Shown: piece by piece, positions 10,065 to 20,082 of the stretch
How the letters are laid out: the number at the start of each line of letters is the position of its first letter
Numbering within the stretch: position 1 is the stretch's first letter
NCBI RefSeq assembly: GCF_002878395.1
Contig: NC_061119.1
Coordinates: 15,100,578-15,164,577, forward strand
Origin: Capsicum annuum
Lineage: Eukaryota; Streptophyta; Magnoliopsida; Solanales; Solanaceae
Direction: 5' to 3'
Length of the DNA: 64,000 bases
Position numbers and translations under genes: made by a program
The notes under the pieces: model-generated
Seen by the model: only the letters and a program-made list of their open reading frames with translations
Database searches by the model: none
Told to the model about the DNA's origin: nothing

Positions 10065-11085
10065 TGTCTCCAATTATCTACGGAAACTTGAGGATGAATG
10101 ACTCCTCCGATTGTTTACGAGGACTCATATGATGAATGAATGACATCTTTGATTGTCTAAAAGACTTGATGCATGACATCTCCAATTGTCTATGGAGAAT
10201 GAGGTTAATTGTCGTCTTCGATTGTCTACGGAGATTGAATGATGAATGAAGATGTCTTCGATTATCTACAAAGATAGATGTTGAATGATCATGTCTTCGA
10301 TTGTCTACGAAGACTTGATGCATGATGACTCTAATTGTCTATAGAGGTTGATGTTGATTGTTGTCTCCGATTGTCTACGGAGACTAATGTGATGAATGGT
10401 GTCTTCGATTGTCTACGAAGGCTTGATGACATCTCTAATTGTCTATGTAGATGGATGTTGAATGATGATGTCTTCGATTATCTACGAAGACTTGATACAT
10501 AATACCTCTAATTTTCTATAGAGACTGATGTTGATTGTTGTCTCCGATTGACTACAGAGACTGATGTGATGCCTTCGATTGTTTACGAAGATAGATGGAT
10601 GACCATCCAATTGTCTATGAAGGCTGGTGAGGATTATTATCTCTGATTATCTACGGATACTGATGCGACGCCTTTGATTGTTTACGAAGACAGATGCATG
10701 ACCCTTCAATTGTCTATGGAGGCTAATGTGAATTACCGTCTCCGATTGTCTACGGAGACTAAAGTGATGCCTTCAATTGTTTACGAAGACAGATACATGA
10801 CCCTCCAATTGTCTATGGAGGCTAATGTGATGAATGGTATGGATTGTCATCTCTGATTGTCTACGAAGACTGATGTGACGCCTTTGATTATTTACGAAGA
10901 CAGATGTATGACTCTTTAATTTTCTATGGAGGCTAATGCGATGAATGGTGTCTTCGATTGTCTACGAAGACTTGATGACATCTCCAATTGTCTATGAAGA
11001 CTGATGTTGATTGTTGTCTCCAATTGTCTACGGAGACTATGTGATGGTCGTCCTCAATTGTCTATGAAGACTAAGGTCATCAACT
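10065..11085 (+). repeat. Array of about 29 short hairpins with constant loop ATTGTCTA
   Basis: Each unit has a 5-8 base stem around a loop that is nearly always ATTGTCTA (variants ATTGTTTA, ATTATCTA, ATTTTCTA). Stems differ from unit to unit yet mostly still pair: GTCTTCG/CGAAGAC, GTCTCCG/CGGAGAC, CCTCCA/TGGAGG, TCTCCA/TGGAGA, CTCTA/TAGAG. Spacers of about 10-25 bases are rich in GATG and GATGAATG. Unit spacing averages 35 bases and several higher-order pairs or triplets recur. There is no open frame through it. I counted 29 units by eye, some with one or two unpaired positions. Function unknown. It could be a structured RNA region of the retrotransposon transcript or a palindromic minisatellite. 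Confidence 0.85.
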
Positions 11086-11097
11086 GATGAGGTAATG

Positions 11098-11302
11098 GAC
11101 TCTCGATTGGTGGAACATCTAGAAAGTAATAGCCTCTCGACTGGTGGGGATATGAGAATATAAAAAGCCTCTCGACTGGCGGGGCTGTTGAAAGGTGATA
11201 GCCACTCGACTAGCTGGGCTATAGAAATGTAAAAACTTCTTGATTGGCGAGGTTTTGAAAGGTAATAGCCTCTCGACTGGCGGGGCTATTGAAAATGTAA
11301 AA
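11098..11302 (+). repeat. Six-copy 34-bp tandem array in LARD1
   Basis: Units start at 11098, 11133, 11168, 11202, 11236 and 11269, each like CCTCTCGACTGGCGGGGCT followed by an A/G-rich tail (TTGAAAGGTAATAG). Divergence between units is moderate. It follows directly after the hairpin array. Confidence 0.85.
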
Positions 11303-11444
11303 GTTCTGAGAACACCTGATAGAGAAGCAAAATATGTGTGTTTGAAGGTGGTAGCTCTGAAAAGAAATGTCAATTATCTATATTTGGAGGTGGGTGTTTT
11401 GTATGTGAAATGTAATGCATGTATGTGAAGGCATGTGTTTGAAA

Positions 11445-11755
11445 GGAAAGAAAATTATTTTTTTGCATTTTTTTGTAAAAAATGTGTTGAAAGATGAAAA
11501 ATGATGGAGATTTCTTTGTGTTTTCTTTTTGAGAAATGTGAAAAGGTGAAAATGTAGAAGATTGTTTTGTATTTTCTTTGTAAGAAATGCTGAAAGTTGA
11601 AAATGTAGAAAATTATTTTGTGTTTTTCTTGTAAAAAGTGTTGAACATCGAAAGAAAATTATTTTGTATTTTCTTTTATAAGAAATGCTGAAAGTTGAAA
11701 AATATAGAAAATTATTTTGTGTTTTATTTGTAAGAAATGTTGAAAGTTGAAAAAA
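11445..11755 (+). repeat. Six-copy tandem array, 50-60-bp unit, in LARD1
   Basis: Units of the type AAAATTATTTTGTGTTTTC, TTGTAAGAAATG, TGAAAGTTGAAAA repeat about six times with variable length. The long open frame on the opposite strand (rich in F, S, T, K) is a by-product of the repeat and is not called as a gene. Confidence 0.8.
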
Positions 11756-13389
11756 GCATAACCGTGCCTTGACTGTAGTTGGTATCAACAATTATTAGTG
11801 TGTATAAGAATTTCCCCATCTCTTCTAGCTAACCGATATTGACTTCAGGGTAACTCCTATAGCTTCAAGTGGTACCTCAGGCATACCTAAGTATCGACAA
11901 GATTCGTTCGTCTTACTTCAAACAAAGATTTTGGACTGTGCCTGTTCTCATGTTTCAAGTGCGCTCTCTAGAAAGAATGTCTCATTCTCACACTTATTTA
12001 AATATTATTTTCTTTTGAATTTGGAGACGTCTAGAAATATACACTCACACTCAGAAAGAAATTCAATGAATGTAATTGTGATACCATAGACTTAGCCTTC
12101 ATGTAAGTATCCACTAATGTGAGAAAACTTAGAGTAGGATCTTGTAGGACTTGTTATTGGCTTGTAATGTAGGATTGGGGTCGGGTAGGATGACATCTGG
12201 GATAAAAGTGACTAATTCCTCAATGAGCATTGCACTGTATCCGTGCTTTTGACTCTCGATCTTCTTTATTGTGCTTCTTTGCCCCTTGTTTTGTATTTGT
12301 TTTGACTTCTTTTGAATCTTGTGTTGGAGTTTTTCCCCTTTTGGGTATATTTTTCTTCCTTTTTTTTCCCTTTTTGGGGGATGACGATTCCTCACCTTTA
12401 TCAGAGTTATCTTTTTTTTTTTCTTTGTGGGGGGTCTTACTCCTTCTTTCTTTGAAATCATCTTTTATTTTTGTTCTTCTGGGGATATACGTCCTTTGCC
12501 TTTGGCAACTTTGATCTGTAATCTTCATTCACAACTTGCACGTACTTAGTGCACTCAAGGAGGAGGGCCAAAGAGGGATAGTGAATGTAAGAACTCAAAA
12601 GGTATAGGCTCAAATGTGGTTATTCCAAAGAAAAGGTTTTAGGCTCAAAGGGGGAAATACTAGGGATCGATGTCATTTGGTAGGCTGTGGTAGGCACAAT
12701 CTAGTCAACAAAGCCCTACAATCCTTTCCCAAACTAAGTGTAACTTAGAATTTCGTCTCAATAGATATTCAGGCCAACTTCTGGATCAACAATGCAATGC
12801 AATGAACTAGTCTAAAGCTCACCACACAATGCACTTGAAACGATGGGGTTGGCTTTGTTCTTGTCTTAGATATATGCAAGAGAATTTTTGAATGTTACTC
12901 AGGTTTGACTAAGAGGTACCAAAGGAATCTATGGTTTACCATGAATTCGATGCTTTCCATCATACCAATTTGTTCTTTTTCATGCACACTCCTAACTGTG
13001 TTGGTACCAACCAAGTCAAAATTCTGATTTTTTATTTATTTGGGAAAGAAGAATGGGATTGAACCCGAATGAGGGTTGCCTACGTATCTTGTGAAAGCAA
13101 GAATCAGGTCTGCGTAGTTCAGGCAAATTTATAAATTTCTATGTAACATGTATGAATGTACAAAAGTGGTGGTCATCTTTGAAAAAATAATGTGAAAGAC
13201 GATCAGGAAGGAATTTCATGTATCAACAAAATTGGTTCGATTAGACAATCAAGAGGACGGATGTCGAGCATGAGGAGAGTTTTGAAATTACTTTAATATA
13301 TTGACGAGATAGAGAAGGTCAGACATTGAAGAAGTTATGGCATGATTTCACCGTAGTTGGCAGCATTGTTATGAATGAAAGAATATTGA
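11756..13389. other. LARD1 internal region without a recognisable gene
   Basis: Mostly unique sequence. On the minus strand, 12528-12129 contains two overlapping open frames. The first is very lysine-rich (for example SSSPKKGKKRKKNIPKRGK) and the second ends in VTFIPDVILPDPNPTLQ. A T- and C-rich plus strand explains the lysine bias, so I do not call a gene. Motif copy 3 lies at 13058-13120. Confidence 0.4.
13058..13120 (+). repeat. LARD1 motif copy 3
   Basis: It reads GAACCCGAATGAGGGTTGCC, TACGTA, the stem TCTTG, loop TGAAAG, CAAGA, then ATCAGGTCTGCGTAGTTC. The stem is changed relative to copies 1 and 2 but remains complementary. Confidence 0.65.
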
Positions 13390-15864
13390 TGTAATACCTC
13401 GGGAAATTTTTTGTTGAAATTTTGTGCGTAAACGTGTTGGGTTCTATCTTCTAGAATGAATTATAAATTTTTCCATGAAGAATGTCTTAGATTATGACCC
13501 ACCATACCGTAGAGTATCAAATAAGCTTTCCAACGATATGTAGATCATCCAAAACGGACACCCGAGCGACGAGTTATGAACATTCCGATCGAATCGTGGA
13601 TAGTAGTGAACAGTAAAATGTGCAGAAAAAAGTATTGAGGCCTGGCATATTTTTGCTCCAACTTTAAATGATCATAAATCCTTGTACATAATAATCTGGG
13701 TGATCTACTATATATCAACGGAAAGCTCTGCGAGTCCTCTTTCCAATGAAATTGGTTTTATCCAATTTTTCTATCATAGTTAAAAGTTATGGTCTAACTA
13801 CTTCAGCCTACCAAAAGAGAGTTTTTGGGTCAAGTTTAAACAATCATAACTCCTCGTACACAATGATTTGGGTGAGATACTATATATCGACGGAAATATA
13901 TGAGAGTTATCTTTCTAATAAAATTGGTTTCATCCAATTTGGATATTGGAATAAAACATTATGGTTGATCTACTTCATACTATCAAAACAGTTCACCAAA
14001 GGACAAATTTGAGAATTATTTAATTTTTAGGGGCGTTTTGGTCATTCTGCCTCACCCAAAATCCGTCCAAAGCCTATATTAAAGCCTATTAGAAGCATTA
14101 TATGTTATATTTCATCAAATTCCCTCAAAAAGAAAACCCTAAGCTCCTACATCCAACTTCAAGAACCTCCAAAGTTCACTATTAATTCTGCAAATTTATT
14201 CAAGATTCCAAGTTCCTAGTTCAAGAACCTCCAAAGTTCACCATTAATTCTGCAAATTTATTCAAGATTCCAAGTTCCTAGTTCAAGAACTCCAAGAACC
14301 ATCATTCAAAGGCACGATTAACATCTCAAAAACGAGTATCGATCTAAAGTTCATCATTCAAGGTATGTGGGTTTTTTCAACAAGAACTCTCTTTCGTTCT
14401 TGTGCCCAAAAGTAATTTTCTTTACAAAGGCATGATTTTTATTTGACTTTTATGAATTTGAAGCATGAACCCATATCTTATGATGATTATTATGAAATCT
14501 TGATGTTTATGATTTGAAAGATGAATTTACATGTGTGGAGATATAAATCATGAATCTTGAATGATATTTATCATAATTTTGATATTTGGGTCATGAATCC
14601 CCATTGGAAATTGTGTTTTTTGATAAAGTGTGTGCTATAAGCATGTTGATGTTGAATATTTGAGATATTTTGAATGATTTGACCTTTTGGTCTTAATGGA
14701 GTTGTTTTGAACTCGAGTGTGAAAGAAATCTACAACGTGGTTGATTTTGATAGATGGGAAGCATGATGACTCCTGAGGTATATTTATATATTACTAAAAT
14801 TATTTTGTTTTGGATTGTCTTTGAAATGATCTGAGCTAAGTTCGGGAGAAATCCTTAGCACCGAGTGGGAGGTATAAAGCGACCTTACTTCCCTAGAACT
14901 ACGTGCCCCTGTAGGAGTAAGCCTGAGGCTGATTTATATAGTGATCACTAGTTTGTGTGGATTTGATATCAATAGTCCTACTCCGATGGCAAGGATAGGA
15001 CGGCTCTCCCCAACGTGGGTTGTACGTTGGACTCCATGTAGCTCACATGGTTTATGTCGGTTATAGGATCTCTGAGTGTGTGTGTGTTTCCTTGTGTCTA
15101 TGGTGAATGGTGAAGTGATTTGAAAGTGGAATTGTGAAAGTTATTCGTTCGAAAGATTTAAGTGATATTTACATTATGAGAATTGATATTCTTGATGTAC
15201 TGAAAGTGATTGACAAATTATATGATGACTCACATGTGTTATTATACTTATTTCATCCTCTCATGATTATGATGATTTTCTTTGGACTATGTGAGTCTTT
15301 CATACATCCAGCATATTTCTTATAAATATTTATGATGATGATATTTATAAAACTGCATACACCCCCATATACTCGGTTCCTTTCCATGGTACTGACCCAC
15401 ATCTTCAGATGTGGGCTGCATTTTCTCAGAATGTAGGTTCAGGTGCTCAGTTCCAGGTTCGACAGTGATTCTTCGGGCATGCTGTTCTACATCCTCTGTT
15501 GTGGTGAGTCCTCATGTTCCGAGGACATGATGTCTGATGTTGGTTTCACGGAATTTTTTACATTTGATAACTGAGTATGAGTCAGTTGGGGCATGTCTCA
15601 ATGGCTCGCAGGTTTTATTGATTTTCTTAAAGGCTTGTCAGACTAGTATAGATGTTGGGAGTTGACTAATAAGTCGTGTTTTGTTATCTTTCTGAAATTC
15701 TTTTATTCTTGGATGATGATTACTCTGTTGATATTTGAGGGTTATTTATGAAAACCCCGTTGATTCATGTTGAACTGAATGAAAATGGCTCAAAGGGTTA
15801 GCTTGGGGCTACTCGTAGCCTCAAGCACCGTGTGACACTCCGCAAACCATTTCGGGGCGTTACA
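13390..15864 (+). mobile_element. Solo LTR of the gypsy-B family, perfect 5-bp target duplication
   Basis: A 2475-bp LTR starts TGTAATACCTCGGG and ends GGGGCGTTACA. It is flanked on both sides by ATTGA (13385-13389 and 15865-15869). It is highly similar along its length to the 5' LTR of gypsy B at 35061-37474. No internal element sequence is present, so it is a solo LTR from LTR-LTR recombination. One internal segment (CAAGAACCTCCAAAGTTCAC and following, near 14160-14290) is tandemly duplicated here compared with gypsy B. It sits inside LARD1 and is younger than it. Confidence 0.9.
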
Positions 15865-16685
15865 ATTGAACCCTTGCTTTGATAGTGGGGATCGATACAC
15901 CGTAAATTTAATGGTTTATGACGTCCGAAAGAAGAAGCTAGGTGTTCTCGAACCAAAATCAGGTGAGGATTTAGAGGTAGGTTAGTTAAGCACTAATGTT
16001 ATTGAGATTTGAATTTGAGGAATCATTTATTTGAGCTCTTGAAGATTTTTGGAGAGCATCTTTGAACTGTTTCAGAAAAATTGCCCCAGTATGAATACCG
16101 AAGGAATTATTTTGAAACAGTGAAGAGACCGAACCCTAATACAGGGTTGCCTACGTATCTTGTCAAGACAAGAGTCAGGTCAAAATGTAGTTCAAACCTT
16201 TTTTTTTGTGTTATTATGGCATGATTTATATTAAGAACAGGAATTTTCCTAAATGGTTGAGAGTAGGACCGAATAATTGCGAAAAGACACACTAACGTAA
16301 ATGCACCAATTTTGAAACTAAGGGATCCAAATAAGGTTCGGAGGAGTGCAGTACACCCCTCACGTATTCAGTATGTGAATTGTGTACGGCCAAAGACTCG
16401 ATGGAATTGTGATTTTGATTAAATACTGTAAATAATAATATGTAACAGTTTTTACACTATACAGATAGAGTGTATTAAACAAATAATAAATAATTAAAGA
16501 AAATGATAAGGCAACAAATTTAATTTGCGCAAATAATATGAAAAATCTACACAATTTGCAATGTGAAACAGATAAAGAATCAAAGAATTAATATATACAA
16601 AAAATATAAAAATACCTTCTTCAATTGAAAAATTGAGTCTATCAAGGTTAGAACCTGTTGTTTATCTCCAGTGAAGTCGCCATTC
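15865..16685. other. 3' internal region of LARD1
   Basis: Non-coding sequence from the target duplication of the solo LTR to the right LTR. It includes motif copy 4 (16127-16193). The last bases before the LTR (CCAGTGAAGTCGCCATTC) are not a classical polypurine tract. Confidence 0.5.
16127..16193 (+). repeat. LARD1 motif copy 4
   Basis: It reads GACCGAACCC, AGGGTTGCCTACGTA, the stem TCTTG, loop TCAAGA, CAAGA, then GTCAGGTC and TGTAGTTC. Same layout as copy 3. Confidence 0.65.
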
Positions 16686-18912
16686 TGTCATGCCCTGTTT
16701 TTGCCAAGATCAAACAAAACATGACTTATTGGACTCGAAAGAATTGAAATTTTGTAAAGAGTCGCCACCTAATTTTTAAAGAAAAATAAGGAAACCTATT
16801 TATTTGTCAATACGTATGATTAATGTTTTAGTCTGCGAAAACCTATTGAGACTCTAGGTAAGGGTTCAAATTATCCCGAAGGAAAGGGGTTAGGCACCCT
16901 TTAGGATCCACAAATTTGGTACTCGGCTAGACTAAACTTATCAATGAGGGAGCAGGTATAAATATTTAAAATAATGTAAAAGTGTATGTGTATTAAGTAT
17001 AAAATAATTCTTTAAAAACTATAAATGTTTAAAACCATGTAAAAGTATATGTATATTAACTATATAAATAAATCTATTGTTATAAAAATATGTAAAGATA
17101 TGTATAAAATGTATAAATTACATGTGAAAAGAAAAGTATTTTATGACGTACGAAAAGAAATGTATTTAATGTGTCATGAAAAGAAAAGGTATTTACAAGT
17201 AACATTTTTATTTGATTAAAATTACGAACAAGTAAAATTTATTTGAGGAGAAAAGACTACGTAATACGTGAATCACTTGATTAACTTGATTCTTTTATGT
17301 AAATATTAACGGCCTAAGTTTTGCTTAAAAGCAACAAAATTATGTAAATAAAGAATATCTTCGCCCGACACCCAATAAAATTTTCACTATCTTTTATCTA
17401 TATGTACAATTACAAATGAGAAATAAACTACAAACATAAAGCTCGAGAATTATGTATAAGTGCTTGATAAAGTAATAAAATGAACAAATAATTATTAAAG
17501 TAAGTGAAATTATGTACACACATGTACATATAGATGTATATATAAAAATAGAATTTTGTTATAAAGTGGGCTCGGATTAAGTTTTGGACTCGCCATGGCT
17601 ACGAAGTGGTTGCTCGACTAATCGGCCGTCCTAAATCGCCTTGCCAAGATACGAATCAAAAAACCTTTTGTGTTGTCGTTGTGTTATAAAAGTTTCGTCA
17701 TTGCCCATATTTATTTATTTTTGTTACGTATTTGTATACGTAATGTCCGTCTTTTATTTGGGGAGGCCTCGAAAATTCAACAGAAAGATATTTTCATCGG
17801 CCAAGCATTTATTTGTTATGTAAATAAGTAAACTTTGAGAAATAAAAATCCATCTTTTGTTATGGGGTGACCTCAAGTATTCGACGGAGAGATAATGTCA
17901 TTGGTCATTGTATTGTATTTGTTCGTTATCAATGTAGTAAAGATATAAAATAGTTAATGGACCAAATCTGTTGAAAAATTAGTCCCAAAGTTAGTCAAAA
18001 AGCAAAAAATATTGTAAATAATGATGGTGTACCTACCCAATTGTCTTTTTGTAAAAGTCATTATAAGGGAGAACAACTAATGCAAAGTTAGTAAAAATAA
18101 TTAAAAGTACTGTGATGATAATCCGTTTTTGTTTTACGGAGGCCTCAAATTAAAGTAATTTCTCATTAGCCAAAATATGTGTAGTATCTGTTCATTATCA
18201 GTAAGTCAAACATATCAAAAAAATGAATAAAAGAGATAAGATTCCACCTAAACCATCCCAAACGTGCCAAACACAAAAACAACATCTAAGACCAAAATTG
18301 ATCCCCCAAAATGAGCAAATCAGTCACAACAAGCAATGGTTCAACAAAGAAAAATTCAAAGCCACTAAAATATTGAAAGGAAAAAATTCAAAGCCACTAA
18401 AATATTGAAAGGAAACCAAAATCAGTCGGGCATCATAGAGCACAAGAAATGTATAGATATGTTTTTTGAGAAAACAAAGCTCAATAACCAAAATCCGAGA
18501 CATTAAAAGCTGTTAATGGCGTCGCTTCGACGGTGTTCACCGAAGCAACAACGGAGAAACCAAAATCTTGCCTAGATTTGGCTGCGTATAGTAAGGCAGT
18601 GGCGGTGATGGCGCGTTGGGAGCGTGGTGGACGTGGGTGGTGGTGCGTGGGATCGAGAAGGAGAACTGAGGTGTTGGTCGGAAGTATTGTAATGGCTAGA
18701 AATCGCCGGCCATCAACTTCGGTGAGTCAGCGAAGAAGGTGAACGGGAAAGAGGAGGAGAGGGGTAAAAGGATAAGGAAGGCCGGTTGTTGTGGTGGATG
18801 CTGTTCGCCGGAGCTTAGGTGGTGGAGCGGCAGTGAGGGTTTGAGATAGGAGAAAGCGTGAGATGAGAAAGAGAGATGATCTGATTGTGGTGTTTTTAGT
18901 GTGTGTTTGTGT

Positions 18913-18960
<48 letters not shown>

Positions 18961-19702
18961 TGTGTGTTTTCAAGAGAAAAATGGAATAAATAAAATATGC
19001 TTGTATATTTATGAATATATGTGTGGGTTTGCAAAGGAAAAATGTAAAAATGAACAAAAATATGTGTGTCAAAAAAATGTGTCCTCCCACCACTTATTTA
19101 TACAAAAACTTGAGCACTCCTTTCATCCTTTGGCAAACGTACAAAGTAATTATCCAAAGGGTAGTATCATTGATTGGTCATTATCAGATGTGACGAGACA
19201 ACACTGAGTGGTCATTGTCGGACGTGACAAGACATTATTGTGTAGTTATTGTCGGATGTGACAAGACATCGAGTTATTATATTGTGTAAAAGTAATTGAT
19301 CCGACATAGCATTAGTAGATCGTAAAAAATGTACAAAATACATGTATTGATTTGTAATTATGAAAAAATATAAAGAATTTTGAAAATATTAAAAAATATA
19401 ATTTAATATGAAAAATATTACAAAATGTGATGTCATGTCGTGTACGTGTGCAGATGTTTGTAAGAAATGCTAAAAGATAATAAATTGATTAAAAAAAATC
19501 CTAATATACAGAGAATTATCAATAAATTATTAAAAGTACAAATATGAAAATAAATTGGAAAAAATCCTAAATTAAGGATGAATATCAATAATTTATTAAC
19601 AATTGTAAAAAATATGTGAAAATTATATTTTGTGCTCTTTAACGGTCAGGCAGCCTGAAGACTTTACTTTTAAGCACTGTGAGCAAAAATTGGGTGTCAA
19701 CA
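16686..19702 (+). repeat. Right LTR of LARD1 (3017 bp)
   Basis: Direct copy of 6427-9531 starting TGTCATGCCCTG and ending GGTGTCAACA. It contains the (TA)n tract at 18916-18957 and a 26-base tandem duplication near 18352-18410 (AAAATTCAAAGCCACTAAAA repeated) that is absent from the left LTR. It lacks about 90 bases present in the left copy near 8745-8940. Confidence 0.85.
18916..18957. repeat. (TA)n microsatellite in the right LARD1 LTR
   Basis: Uninterrupted TA run equivalent to the one at 8626-8662 and a few bases longer. Confidence 0.9.
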
Positions 19703-20082
19703 GTATTTAGTTACTTGATGAACGGGAGGGGGGAAATTCATCCAACGTTCATAAGGAATGATAGACATGTGGAATTATACATGCTTTGCGTTGATTCTGA
19801 TAACTCCAGACCTATATTGTGGATTAAAGTTGTTGGAAGGTCCCGGAAAGAAGCTTCTACATCAGCCCCACCCCACCCCTACCCCTAGCAGTGTATGATA
19901 CGTCAACGAAATATGATTGCATGAGTGGTGATGAATGGGATAATAGTAAAGATTATGAAGAAGAGGAGTGTGGAGGAGGTGGGGACGGACAGTTCGGACC
20001 ACAAGGAAGCCACTCTTTCTCGAACAACATTAATCATTGTGTAGGACAAACATTCAAGGATAAAATTATTTATGTAATTTTA
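19703..20082 (+). pseudogene. Mutator-like transposase N-terminal domain, second half (split gene)
   Basis: After the target-site copy (19703-19707) the frame resumes with SYLMNGRGEIHPTFIRNDRH and continues through LYMLCVDSDNSRPILWIKVV, the usual continuation of the plant MULE transposase N-terminus. A stop at 19886-19888 follows a C-rich run. In another frame an acidic stretch (DEWDNSKDYEEEECGGGGDG) leads to CVGQTFKDK, which corresponds to the start of the MuDR-type domain. The frame is lost at about 20083 where a large palindrome begins. No DDE catalytic region, SWIM domain or zinc finger remains. Confidence 0.7.

Larger units (their letters stand above)
6427..19702 (+). mobile_element. LARD1: large non-coding LTR retrotransposon, 13.3 kb
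   Basis: Two direct long terminal repeats (6427-9531 and 16686-19702) start TGTCATGCCCT and end GGTGTCAACA. They flank 7.15 kb that contains no gag or pol. The target duplication is GTAAT/GTATT (one mismatch). After subtracting a nested solo LTR (13390-15864) the internal region is about 4.7 kb. It holds an array of about 29 small hairpins, a 34-bp and a 50-60-bp tandem array, and four copies of a GTTGCCTACrTAtCT motif. No methionine-tRNA primer site follows the left LTR (it continues GTTGCCCCTTTTC) and no clean polypurine tract precedes the right one. Long LTRs with a structured non-coding interior fit the LARD class, mobilised by a partner element. The partner is unknown. Confidence 0.85.

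Noticed and set aside
10065..11085. CRISPR-like regular repeat array
   Set aside because: The repeats are short palindromes with variable stems and similar, non-unique spacers, lie inside a plant LTR element, and no cas genes are present.
10065..11085. Hammerhead ribozyme (CTGATGTGATG strings after some hairpins)
   Set aside because: The conserved CTGATGA box is not met, no GAAA box in the right position follows, and no cleavage-site GTC helix could be arranged.
11378..11791. 137-residue minus-strand open frame rich in F, S, T and K
   Set aside because: Translation of a tandem repeat; residues repeat with the DNA period.
18863..19207. 114-residue plus-strand open frame
   Set aside because: It spans the (TA)n microsatellite of the right LARD1 LTR and has no family resemblance.
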